A stretch of 64,000 nt of DNA, taken from the NCBI RefSeq assembly GCF_034521165.1, contig NZ_JAXHMV010000010.1:62001-126000 (forward strand), given 5' to 3'. This DNA is from Thiohalophilus sp. Its GTDB lineage: Bacteria; Pseudomonadota; Gammaproteobacteria; UBA6429; Thiohalophilaceae. A program made the position numbers and the translations under genes. Numbering within the stretch: position 1 is the stretch's first letter; each line of letters starts with the position of its first letter. Shown here one piece after another: positions 51,015 to 59,491 of this stretch. A model generated the notes under the pieces. The model worked only from the letters and a program-made list of their open reading frames with translations. It made no database searches and was not told the DNA's origin.

Positions 51015-51437
51015 TTAGCTGTTGAGGTTGCGATCGGAACGGTCAATCAGTTGTTGAAGTTGCTGCCCGGCCTGGTGAAGATCCTGTTCATCGGTTTTCA
51101 ATATTTCCGGCAAGGCGGTGATTTCGATAAATTCGGCGATATTTTCGTCTTCATTGTTGAAATGGCTCACCCACCAGAGACCGGGGATGGCGGTTTCATA
51201 AATCTCCGTCGGCCCCATGGCATCGATCGTGACGTGGATTTCACCGTAACCCAGGGTCTCCTTGAGTTGTTCGTAGTCGCCGGGGAACATGGGCAGGCTG
51301 CGCAGATCGACCGAATCAGTCATGCCCTGTTGTACCAGGCACTCGAGCTTGGTCTGCAGTTCAGTGAGGATGGCCCGCACCTGGCTGGGTGAAGTGGGCG
51401 GCTCGATACTGACAGTGATCTCGTCCAGTTTGGTCAT
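51015..51437 (-). CDS. HupH/HyaF-like hydrogenase expression protein (C-terminal domain only)
   Basis: A 140-residue protein. Its residues 75-120 (ETAIPGLWWVSHFNNEDEN, then FIEITALPEIL) match the C-terminal conserved region of HupH/HyaF, which is usually about 280 residues and helps small-subunit assembly. The N-terminal half (ILTELQTKLECLVQQG) is shorter than in HupH. It overlaps the protease gene by four bases and precedes hynS by 11, so it belongs to the unit. Confidence 0.75.
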   Translation of the reverse strand: MTKLDEITVSIEPPTSPSQVRAILTELQTKLECLVQQGMTDSVDLRSLPMFPGDYEQLKETLGYGEIHVTIDAMGPTEIYETAIPGLWWVSHFNNEDENIAEFIEITALPEILKTDEQDLHQAGQQLQQLIDRSDRNLNS

Positions 51438-51907
51438 ACTTGCCAGCTCCGGATCTGTTCAACGACCTGCTCGCAGGCGAGCGGAATGGCGGCGGAGACG
51501 GCGTCGGTGGGCGATTCGCCCCAGTCCAGTTTTTGTGGCTGGATGCCGATCAGGGCACGCCGGTTCGGGAAGCTGCCACTGAGTCGGCTGATGTGCATCA
51601 GATCCAGTAAACCTACTTCGTGGACACTGCGTTTGTTGCCCTTGCCCAGAAATTGATCCATCTCGTCATTAACAAAGGCTTTCACTGTGCCCGGGTCGGC
51701 ATGCAGCTGGGCCGCATCGATGACAATCAGGTTGTCGGCTTCCTCGATATCCGTTGCCAGGGTAAAACTCAGGGTACCACCGTCAATCAGCCGGGTATCG
51801 GGCAGCTCGGGATAATGGTCCTGAAGATAATGAATGGCATGTACGCCGACGCCTTCATCGCTGAGCAAAGTATTTCCGATGCCGAGAATCAGTGTCTGCA
51901 TACGCAA
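51434..51907 (-). CDS. hynD: Hydrogenase maturation protease
   Basis: A 157-residue HyaD/HupD-type endopeptidase that trims the large-subunit C-terminus after nickel insertion. Metal-binding residues are the Glu in GIGNTLLSDEGVGVHA (about residue 18), the Asp in VIDAAQLHADPG (about 64) and the His in SVHEVGLLDLM (about 95). ATG 51907 or 51901 both fit. Its presence with a single large subunit matches one target. Confidence 0.92.
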   Translation of the reverse strand: MRMQTLILGIGNTLLSDEGVGVHAIHYLQDHYPELPDTRLIDGGTLSFTLATDIEEADNLIVIDAAQLHADPGTVKAFVNDEMDQFLGKGNKRSVHEVGLLDLMHISRLSGSFPNRRALIGIQPQKLDWGESPTDAVSAAIPLACEQVVEQIRSWQV

Positions 51908-51908
51908 T

Positions 51909-52178
51909 TCAAGATTTTTGTTGTTTTATGTATTCGACGATCACACGGACAGTGGCTTCATCGAGATTGAAACGGTGCTGGCGTATCGTTTTGCCATTCA
52001 GCAGTTCTGCGATCTGTTCCGGTGCGCTCTTGATTCGGCTGGCCGACCGGTGGCATTGCGCGCAGTGTTGCTGAAACAAACCGGCACCGTCACTGGCATG
52101 GACGGAACCGTTGATGGTGAAAAAGCCGACCCCGAATACAATGCCTGAGAAAAACGACAGGGCTTTATTATTATTCAT
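51909..52178 (-). CDS. Small monohaem c-type cytochrome
   Basis: An 89-residue protein with a signal peptide (about residues 1-28, ending VHA) and one haem site CAQCH (about residues 39-43). A Met ligand is not obvious in the remaining sequence; the C-terminal helix is DEATVRVIVEYIKQQ. It lies one base from the protease gene at the head of the hydrogenase unit. A periplasmic electron carrier for the hydrogenase is likely, though it could also belong to another chain. Confidence 0.8.
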   Translation of the reverse strand: MNNNKALSFFSGIVFGVGFFTINGSVHASDGAGLFQQHCAQCHRSASRIKSAPEQIAELLNGKTIRQHRFNLDEATVRVIVEYIKQQKS

Positions 52179-52552
52179 CCAGCCATCCTGTTTTTACGTT
52201 TCCGGTTGTACGTTTCGGTTATGACAATCTTATGACCGAAAACATCTTCACAAAGATTAGCAGGCATAGCGAGTTTGGCAAACCGAATAATGATCCTTAC
52301 ATAGACATACTGGTAATACTGGTTTGATGGGGACAACTGTGATCATGATCAGCATAAAATGGGTGATATTCACTGTTCGCAGGGGAGGTGACTCAAATAA
52401 CTGTTCCAATTTCGTGCACACCTTGCACTCTGGCTAATCTTGTAGCTCACGCTGGCGTTAGCCTGCGTGACAACCCTCCGATATCGAGAGTGTCAGGTAA
52501 CGCTGCGCGCAACCTGACCTGCGCTTCTGAGTACCTTATTAGGAACAGTTAC
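52179..52552. other. 374-base control gap between hypE and the hydrogenase unit
   Basis: No gene is supported. It should hold the main promoter for the cytochrome-hydrogenase operon on the minus strand. A 14-base FNR-like site lies at 52339-52352, and near 52495-52520 gtcaggt and acctgac form a dyad around aacgctgcgcgca, probably the hypE terminator or a REP-like element. Confidence 0.55.
52339..52352. promoter_or_regulatory. FNR/CRP-like palindrome
   Basis: gtgat-catg-atcag has the TTGAT-N4-ATCAA layout with one mismatch in each half. It lies 161 bases upstream of the cytochrome start on the minus strand. Anaerobic control of a hydrogenase would be reasonable, but the distance and mismatches make this tentative. 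Confidence 0.3.
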
Positions 52553-53572
52553 TTAGCAGATCCGCGGCAGGGGATCGTCTTCCAGTTCTTCCAGCGCCCG
52601 TTCGCCTCCCAGTTCGGTCTCCAGCACCACGCAAGGGTCATCACGATTAATCTGGCCGATGATGGCGGCGTCCTCGCCCGCGGGAAGTTGCTGCCAAGCA
52701 TCCAGTAAAGCCTGAGCCTGTTCGGTGGCGATAACGGCCACGATGCGCCCTTCACAGGCCAGATAATAGGGATCGTAGCCGAGCATCTCGCAGACGGATC
52801 GGACCGGTTCGCGGACCGGAATGCAGGACTCCTGGATCCGTACCCCCAGTCCCGTGGCGCGCTGGATCTCGTGCAGTACCGTCGCCAGCCCGCCACGGGT
52901 GGGATCGCGCATATAACGCAGGCCACCCAGTTCGGTGGCGGCCTGCGCCAGGGGCAGGACACTGGCCGCATCGGAACGGACCTCGCCGCGCAGGCCGAAT
53001 TGTTCGCGGGCCAGCATCACGGCAATCCCGTGGTCCCCAACCGGTCCGCTGACGAGGATCGTGTCTTCCGACTGGATACGGGACATACCCAGTTGTAACG
53101 AACGCGTTCGCAGACCGACGCCGGTGGTGGCAAAATAGACGCCGCTGCCTTCGCCGCGCGGTACCACCTTGGTATCGCCGCAGGCAATGCGCACGTCGGC
53201 GTCACGGGCGGCGCCGGCCAGGCTGTTGAGCAGGCGTTGCAATAACGCCACCTCAAGCCCTTCTTCGATAAACAGGTTCAGGGTCAGGTAATGGGGAATC
53301 GCGCCGCTGACCGCCAGATCGTTGATCGTACCGTGTACCGCCAGCGACCCGATATCACCGCCCGGGAATTCCAGCGGCTTGACCGTAAAGCCGTCGGTGG
53401 TGATGAGTAATTCGGCATTGTCACATGCCATGTCGATACCGGCCGCATCATTTTCAAAATCCAGCAGCCGATCGCCGAGGCAGCCGGCAATCAATTCTTC
53501 GATCAACTCGCGCATCAGCCGGCCGCCATTGCCGTGGGCGAGGGAGATGTGCGTGTCAGTCAGCATGGCCAT
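52553..53572 (-). CDS. hypE: Hydrogenase maturation factor HypE
   Basis: HypE dehydrates the carbamoyl group from HypF to a cyanide on its C-terminal cysteine. The 339-residue protein ends in PRIC, the required terminus. ATP-binding parts are HGNGGRLMRELIEELI at the start, the CGDTKVVPRGEG segment (about residue 128) and RDPTRGGLATVLHEIQ (about 220). It follows hypF and is separated from the structural genes by the control gap. Confidence 0.96.
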   Translation of the reverse strand: MAMLTDTHISLAHGNGGRLMRELIEELIAGCLGDRLLDFENDAAGIDMACDNAELLITTDGFTVKPLEFPGGDIGSLAVHGTINDLAVSGAIPHYLTLNLFIEEGLEVALLQRLLNSLAGAARDADVRIACGDTKVVPRGEGSGVYFATTGVGLRTRSLQLGMSRIQSEDTILVSGPVGDHGIAVMLAREQFGLRGEVRSDAASVLPLAQAATELGGLRYMRDPTRGGLATVLHEIQRATGLGVRIQESCIPVREPVRSVCEMLGYDPYYLACEGRIVAVIATEQAQALLDAWQQLPAGEDAAIIGQINRDDPCVVLETELGGERALEELEDDPLPRIC

Positions 53573-53582
53573 GTTTGTTTTT

Positions 53583-53710
53583 TTACCGCAGAGACGAAAA
53601 TATAATTTTGAATTTTGAATGTTGAGTTAAATCTGGATACAGGGGTTCAATTCAAAATTCAGCATTCAAAACTCAAAATTACCTTGCCGCCTCTGCGGTG
53701 AAATCGTTTT
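53583..53710. repeat. Nested repeat: family A ends around a heptad attcaaa inverted repeat (family E)
   Basis: The outer ends accgcagag (53586-53594) and ctctgcggt (53692-53700) pair. Inside, a left arm of attttga-attttga-atgttga units (53604-53625) faces a right arm attcaaa-attcagc-attcaaa-actcaaa (about 53652-53680). Unit length is seven bases. It lies in the hypE-hypF gap. Confidence 0.75.
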
Positions 53711-53716
53711 TGAACT

Positions 53717-55978
53717 TTAGTCCGCCTGAAGCCGGGCCCGGGCTTCGATGATCTGACCGTAACACAGTCCGGCATCGTTGACCGGCACCTGTTGCGGCAG
53801 ATAGACGCGAAAGCCGGCCTGTCGACACTGTTGCATGACCAGCTCGCAGAGTAAACGGTTTTGAAACACACCGCCGGACAGCCCGATGGCAAAATCGCCG
53901 TGGCGCTGTTTCAATGCGCTGGCCTGCGCGAGCAGGGTCCGGGCCAGGCTGTGATGAAAGGCCGCGGCCCGATCGGCAATCGACAGCGTCTCATCCAGCA
54001 ATAGCGGCAGCAGCGGAGCCCAGTCGCTGCGTAACACCTCCGATTGTTCAAACCAGGGCAGGTCGATGCCTGCATGCTTGCCTTTGACGGCCTGTTGTTC
54101 GAGCCACATCGGCCCCTGGCCTTCGAAGCTGGCCTGCTGGCAGAGGCCGGTCAGGGCGGCCGCGGCATCGAACAGTCGACCGACGGCCGTGGTTTGCGGT
54201 GTATTGAGGCCTTTGTGCCAGGCTTCCTGTAACAGTGCGGTATTGTCGGGCGCGTCGGGCCAGTCGTATCCAGATTGCCAGCACAGCGCCAGGGCCGCTC
54301 GCCAGGGTTCACGCGCGGCACGCTCCCCGCCGGGTAAATAAAACGGCCGCCAGCTGGCCACACGCTGCCATTGGCCGGGGTGGCCCAGCAGGGCTTCGCC
54401 GCCCCACAAGGTGCCGTCCGGCCCCAGTCCAACCCCGTCCCAGGTAAACACCAGCCAGCGCGGCTCGTCGGGGAATTCCCCGGCGACGGTTGCGGCATGA
54501 GCGTGGTGATGGGGCACCGTTATCAGTGGCAGCTTCTGTTGTTTGGCCCAGCGTGAGCTGAAATAGTCGGGGTGGTTGTCGCACACCAGCGCGGCGGGCT
54601 CGACCGTATAGAGTTGTTGCAAATCGGCGAGGGTCCGGGCGTAGACCTGCTGGCTGCGGGGCGCATCGAGATCGCCGATATGCGGGGAGATGACGACCCG
54701 TTGCTCCCAGGCGAGTGCCACGCTGTTTTTCATATGCCCGCCACAGGCGAGCAGCGGTTGGGATAAGGGCTGCGGCAGGGTCAGCTCCAGGGGCGCATTA
54801 CCCCGGCCCAGGCGCAGGGGGCGAGGGTGGTGATCAATCATGCGCAGCACCGGGTCATCCGCCGGTCGCACGATGGGACGGTCATGGTGCAGGCGAATGT
54901 CCGTCAGGTGCGTCAGGCGTTGTCTGACCTCGTCGGCCCCGGTCAATACCGGTTCCCCCGAAAGATTGGCCGAGGTCGCCACGATGGGCTTGCCAAACTG
55001 TGTCAGTAAGAGATGATGCAGGGGACTGTAGGGTAACATGACCCCCAGCTCATTCATTCCCGGGGCCAGGTTGGCGGGCAACGGGCACTGCGGCAGGCGG
55101 GATAACAGCAGCACGGGGCGTACCGGCGAACGCAAACAGGCTTCGGCAACGGCATCGAGTTGCAATTGTGGGCGTATCGCCGCCAGCTCATCCTCGCCGC
55201 TGGCGGGAAACATGACGGCCAGCGGTTTGTCGGGGCGCTGTTTGCGCTGGCGCAAGCGGTCAATGGCAGCCTGATCGGTGGCATCGCAACAGAGATGGTA
55301 ACCGCCAATGCCTTTAATAAGGACAATCTCGCCCTGCTGTAATGCGCTAATGGCCGCCTGCAGGGCGGCATCGGCCGTGTGTTGTTGCGCGTGATGTTCA
55401 AATGCCAGTATCGGTCCGCAGTCCGGACATGCCAGCGGTTCGGCGTGATAACGACGATTGAGCGGATCGGTGTATTCCGCCTGGCAGGCAGCGCATAACG
55501 GAAAATCCCGCATGGCGGTATTTACCCGATCATAGGGGAGCCGTTCGATCAGCGTGAAACGCGGCCCGCAGGCGGTGCAGTTGATAAACGGGTAGCCATA
55601 GCGGCGATCGTCGGGATCGTTGAGTTCATGCCGGCAGTCGGGGCAGAGAAACAGATCCGTCGGCACATGGATGTCGGTCGAGTCGCCTTCCTGCGAGGGG
55701 TGTATCGCAAAACCGTCACCGGTCCCGCCCTCTGTCACGGTATCGATCGTCCGGCTGGAGCGGATTTGAGGTTGCGCGCCGGGCGGCGCCTGTTGCAGGA
55801 GTTGGTTGCGGAACGCCTGTAAGCAGTCGGCGGATCCCTGTATCTGAATCCGCACCGTGCCTTTTTCGTTGCGTACCCAGCCGGTCAGTCCCAGCCGGGA
55901 GGCCAGCCGATAGATAAACGGCCGAAAACCGACCCCCTGAACTTTCCCGCGGATGACCAGCTCAAGACGCTGCAGCAT
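53717..55978 (-). CDS. hypF: Carbamoyltransferase HypF
   Basis: The 753-residue protein that turns carbamoyl phosphate into the precursor of the cyanide ligands. Order: acylphosphatase domain (about residues 1-90, GKVQGVGFRPFIYRLA), two zinc-finger motifs (CPDCRHELNDPDDRRYGY, about 112-130; CAACQAEYTDPLNRRYHAEP, about 162-181), a YrdC-like domain (about 205-390, with IKGIGGYHLCCDA) and a Kae1-like C-terminal domain with the HHHAHAA motif (about 496) and GLSGGVFQNRLLCE near the end. It is the first gene of the maturation set on this strand. Confidence 0.96.
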   Translation of the reverse strand: MLQRLELVIRGKVQGVGFRPFIYRLASRLGLTGWVRNEKGTVRIQIQGSADCLQAFRNQLLQQAPPGAQPQIRSSRTIDTVTEGGTGDGFAIHPSQEGDSTDIHVPTDLFLCPDCRHELNDPDDRRYGYPFINCTACGPRFTLIERLPYDRVNTAMRDFPLCAACQAEYTDPLNRRYHAEPLACPDCGPILAFEHHAQQHTADAALQAAISALQQGEIVLIKGIGGYHLCCDATDQAAIDRLRQRKQRPDKPLAVMFPASGEDELAAIRPQLQLDAVAEACLRSPVRPVLLLSRLPQCPLPANLAPGMNELGVMLPYSPLHHLLLTQFGKPIVATSANLSGEPVLTGADEVRQRLTHLTDIRLHHDRPIVRPADDPVLRMIDHHPRPLRLGRGNAPLELTLPQPLSQPLLACGGHMKNSVALAWEQRVVISPHIGDLDAPRSQQVYARTLADLQQLYTVEPAALVCDNHPDYFSSRWAKQQKLPLITVPHHHAHAATVAGEFPDEPRWLVFTWDGVGLGPDGTLWGGEALLGHPGQWQRVASWRPFYLPGGERAAREPWRAALALCWQSGYDWPDAPDNTALLQEAWHKGLNTPQTTAVGRLFDAAAALTGLCQQASFEGQGPMWLEQQAVKGKHAGIDLPWFEQSEVLRSDWAPLLPLLLDETLSIADRAAAFHHSLARTLLAQASALKQRHGDFAIGLSGGVFQNRLLCELVMQQCRQAGFRVYLPQQVPVNDAGLCYGQIIEARARLQAD

Positions 55979-56155
55979 AAAACCGCTCTGCCTGATTAAA
56001 AGAACGTCAGCATAACAGATGTCATATTTTTGTAGCGTTGTTTTGCTTGAGGAGTAAACGAAAGCTGAACCATCAGTGATTGATTCACCGCGACGCTTGA
56101 CCTAGTATCAAAGGATAGCGTAACAGATTAATCTGATTCTCTCACTGGAAGGTCG

Positions 56156-56476
56156 ATGGAAGATACTCTTTCCAAATTGCTGGCGGCCGAGGACCAGGCC
56201 CAGAAGATTATCGACGCGGCACTCAAGGAACGGGACAGCATCGTCAACCAGGCCATGGAGGAGGCCCGGCGTGCCGAGCAGCAATTCGCAGACCGGGTTC
56301 CGGAAATACATCAATCGTATATCGACAAGGCACAAGAGCGCGCCCGCCATACCATTGCGGAAATGGAACGCCGCTTCAGTGAACGCCAGGATGAATTGCA
56401 ACGCATGGCGCAAGAGAACCATGATGCCGCCCTCGATGCCGCCCTGACCATTATGCTGGGCGATAAGCCGGACTGA
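56156..56476 (+). CDS. V/A-type ATPase peripheral-stalk subunit (G/H-like)
   Basis: A 106-residue, almost entirely helical, charged protein (MEDTLSKLLAAEDQAQKII, then repeated A/E/R heptads), typical of the peripheral stalk G/H subunit (AhaH) that pairs with subunit E. It starts the ATPase operon, five bases before subunit C. It lacks any membrane segment, unlike F-type subunit b. Confidence 0.78.
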   Translation: MEDTLSKLLAAEDQAQKIIDAALKERDSIVNQAMEEARRAEQQFADRVPEIHQSYIDKAQERARHTIAEMERRFSERQDELQRMAQENHDAALDAALTIMLGDKPD

Positions 56477-56481
56477 GCATT

Positions 56482-57558
56482 GTGCAGGTCAAACACGCTT
56501 ATCTGAATACCCGACTGAACCTGTTATCCGGCTGGCTGAAGCGAACGGATCTGAACCGGCAATTGATCCGGGAAGGGGATACCCGATCGGGTGAACTGTT
56601 GCAGCAAGCCGGATTGCCGCACGCCTTTTCCGAACTGCTTTCACAACCTGATGAGTTTGATCGCCAGCTCCATCAACTGTTTCTGCGTGAAGTCACCCTG
56701 CTGTTGCGGGCCACCACGGGGGCTTTACGGGAGTTTATCATTCAGTGGTTGCGACAGTACGAGCTGTTGAATATCAAGACGGTCCTGCGGGCACGGGCCT
56801 ACGGGGAGCCTCTCGACTCGACACGGATCACCCTGCTGGATATCGGCCGCTACGCCAGCCTCTCGGCCGAAACCCTGCTGGCCGCCGAAGATGTGAATGA
56901 AATTTTCCGGGTTCTGGAACATTACAGCTATGCCACTCTGGCGCAAAAGGCGCGGCGCCATTACCAGGAGCGGCAGAACATCTTCGATCTGGAGGCGATG
57001 ATCGATCGTCAGTACTTTGTCGATCTGATGCAGCATTTTCAATTTCTTGACCCGGCGCATAAACAAGCCCTGAAACCGCTGCTGGGGATGCAACTGGATC
57101 GGGTCAACCTGCTGTGGTTGCTGCGCTACCGCCTGAACTACGGGATGGACACCTCGCACATCTATTATCTGCTGGCGCCGACCGGCCGCTGGCTGGACAA
57201 GACGGTATTGATGACGCTGTTGCGTCAGGAGACGCTGGAGGAAATGCTGCAACAGTTACCACCAACCTGGCGCAAGGCAGTTGCGGGCAAACAACAACTC
57301 ACCCGCCTGGAGAATGCTGCCGATCAACTGTTACAAAACTACTATACGGAGCTGTTTCAACGTTCATCGGACAGTGTCGTGCGATTATATTGTTATCTCT
57401 GGTTGCGTCAGCATCAATTGAAACAGGTTGCGATCATTATCAAGGGGCGGGAGCTCGGGTTGGAGAGCGCGATGATCAGTGATGCCGCCGGTCTGGAAGA
57501 GCATGGGGAAGCAGGATTGAATCCTGACGGGGAACTGAATCTGGCGAGGGCAGGATGA
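56482..57558 (+). CDS. ntpC: V/A-type ATPase subunit C
   Basis: A 358-residue helical protein of the V-ATPase AC39/C family, which joins the rotor ring to the central stalk. Family-type segments are AYLNTRLNLLSGWL at the N-terminus, LREFIIQWLRQYELLNIKTVLRARAYG (position about 75-102) and LEAMIDRQYFVDLMQ (about 170). GTG 56482 is the start, five bases after the previous stop. The C-terminus overlaps subunit I by four bases. Confidence 0.85.
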   Translation: MQVKHAYLNTRLNLLSGWLKRTDLNRQLIREGDTRSGELLQQAGLPHAFSELLSQPDEFDRQLHQLFLREVTLLLRATTGALREFIIQWLRQYELLNIKTVLRARAYGEPLDSTRITLLDIGRYASLSAETLLAAEDVNEIFRVLEHYSYATLAQKARRHYQERQNIFDLEAMIDRQYFVDLMQHFQFLDPAHKQALKPLLGMQLDRVNLLWLLRYRLNYGMDTSHIYYLLAPTGRWLDKTVLMTLLRQETLEEMLQQLPPTWRKAVAGKQQLTRLENAADQLLQNYYTELFQRSSDSVVRLYCYLWLRQHQLKQVAIIIKGRELGLESAMISDAAGLEEHGEAGLNPDGELNLARAG

Positions 57559-59450
57559 TTCGTCTACGTCCCGAGCGCATGCGTCATATTACGCTTTATC
57601 TGGTTCGCGAATCCGTACCCGATGTATCGCTGCATCTGGCCCGCTTTGGCTGGTTCAACCCGATATCCCCGAACACGGATACCGAAGTCCTGACTCCACG
57701 GCCCGACAGTGAATACCGGGACACTTATGCGCGCGCCAGAAAACGGCTGGACAAGATTCTCCATTTTACCGACTTATCGGTGCGGGGTGAGACAGGCACG
57801 ATTGAGCAGATGTTGGGCCTTGCCGATTTGCAGGCGCTGGATAATCAGCTGGGTGACCTGTGGCAGCGTTGTTCCCGCCTGGAAGAACAGCAGCGCCAGG
57901 TTTCCGAAGAGATCCGCCATACCCGACAGCTGCAAAATACCCTGCAGGAGTATCGGGCGCTGAATATTGATCTCAGTCGTCTGCAACAACCGCATACTTT
58001 TCTGGATATTCGCCTGGGAACCGTGCCGCTGAGCGAGGTCAACAAACTGCGTGATGCCCTGAGTCTGAATAACTATCTGCTGACACTGTTCCGCCACCAG
58101 GAGAATCAGGCACATGTGGTGATCACCGGAGAAAAGGAACAGGGCGGGAACATCGCCCGGGTCCTGGAGGCCGCCTCGTTTCGCACGACGCCCTTGCCGG
58201 CCGAATTTCACGATTATCCCGAACGCCTGCAACAGCAACTGAGTACCGAACTGGATGAGTTGCAGCAGCAACAACAGCAGCTGGCGAAGACTGTCCGGCA
58301 AACGGCGCAGGACAACCACGCATTTCTGCAACAGGCGCAGGCGCAGCTGAATATCGCCGAGGCCTATGCCGAATTGTCCGGCCAGCTGGCTTCCAGCGGG
58401 GCTCTGGGTTCCTTGCAGGGCTGGGTTCCCAGGGGCCGGCTTGAGGGATTGCGCCGGACGCTGACCGGGATACTGGGGGATCGGTTTGTACTCCAGATAC
58501 GTGCGCCCCGACTGGATGAGCGTTCGAAGGTGCCGTCCTATACTGAACATGCCGCTTTTTTGCGGCCCTTTGCCACGCTGGTGAACAACTATGGCGTACC
58601 GCGCTATGGCGAGTTCGATCCGACCTGGTTATTCGCGCTCAGTTATATTTTTATGTTCGGCATGATGTTCGGCGATATCGGTCACGGCCTGGTGATTATG
58701 CTGGGCAGTCTGCTGTTACGTGGCAAACTGGCAAGTTATCGACCCTTTTTTGTGACAATTGGTTTGTCGTCGATCCTGTTCGGTTTTGTCTACGGCAGTC
58801 TGTTCGGTTTCGAGGAGATTATCCCGGCCTGGTGGATGTCGCCCCTGCATGATCCGGTTTTGATGCTGACCGTGGCTCTTGGCTGGGGGATCGGGTTTAT
58901 CATACTGATGGTGCTATTCAGTATCCGTAATCACTGGATCGACAGTGACTATCGAACGGCGTTGTTTGGCGGTCACGGGGTAGCCGGTTTGCTGTTGTAT
59001 GCGGGTCTGATTCTGCTGGCCTGGCAAGGGTTCAGCCAGGGCGAAGTCGGCGCGGCAGGTGTCTGGCTGACGGGATTGTCGTTGCTGGCCATCCTTGTGC
59101 ATGGCTGGGTCACGACCAGTTCGTCGCGCGGTGAGCGCGCTCTGGTGATTCTGATCGAGGCGTTCGAAACCGTTATAGGGTATTTCAGCAATACCCTCTC
59201 CTTTTTGCGTGTGGCGGCCTTCAGTATCAATCATGTTGCCCTGATCGTGGCGGTGTTCACCGTGGCGAACATGTTTGATAGCACCGGTCAATGGATTACG
59301 ATTGTACTGGGTAACCTGTTTGTTCTGGTTCTGGAGGGGGCGATCGTCGCCATCCAGGTATTACGCCTTGAATATTACGAAGGGTTCTCGCGGTTTTATC
59401 GCGGTGACGGCCTGGCTTTTCGGCCGCTGGTCCTGCGGGATGCGGCCTGA
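57555..59450 (+). CDS. ntpI: V/A-type ATPase subunit I (a-like)
   Basis: A 631-residue protein. The N-terminal half (about 1-330) is soluble with a long coiled coil (about 90-125 and 225-275); the C-terminal half carries about seven membrane helices starting at FALSYIFMFGMMFGDIGHGLVIML (about 355-380). The segment around LSFLRVAAFSINHVALIVAVF (about 550-570) holds the conserved arginine that faces the rotor carboxylate. It forms the ion half-channels. The V-type I subunit is clearly distinguished from F-type a by length and soluble arm. Confidence 0.92.
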   Translation: MIRLRPERMRHITLYLVRESVPDVSLHLARFGWFNPISPNTDTEVLTPRPDSEYRDTYARARKRLDKILHFTDLSVRGETGTIEQMLGLADLQALDNQLGDLWQRCSRLEEQQRQVSEEIRHTRQLQNTLQEYRALNIDLSRLQQPHTFLDIRLGTVPLSEVNKLRDALSLNNYLLTLFRHQENQAHVVITGEKEQGGNIARVLEAASFRTTPLPAEFHDYPERLQQQLSTELDELQQQQQQLAKTVRQTAQDNHAFLQQAQAQLNIAEAYAELSGQLASSGALGSLQGWVPRGRLEGLRRTLTGILGDRFVLQIRAPRLDERSKVPSYTEHAAFLRPFATLVNNYGVPRYGEFDPTWLFALSYIFMFGMMFGDIGHGLVIMLGSLLLRGKLASYRPFFVTIGLSSILFGFVYGSLFGFEEIIPAWWMSPLHDPVLMLTVALGWGIGFIILMVLFSIRNHWIDSDYRTALFGGHGVAGLLLYAGLILLAWQGFSQGEVGAAGVWLTGLSLLAILVHGWVTTSSSRGERALVILIEAFETVIGYFSNTLSFLRVAAFSINHVALIVAVFTVANMFDSTGQWITIVLGNLFVLVLEGAIVAIQVLRLEYYEGFSRFYRGDGLAFRPLVLRDAA

Positions 59451-59491
59451 GCCATATCGACTGATTGGACATTATAACGGAGATCAACACG

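Noticed and set aside
52388..52708. 106-codon plus-strand frame across the hypE end
   Set aside because: Its second half is antisense hypE and the first half has no coding features.
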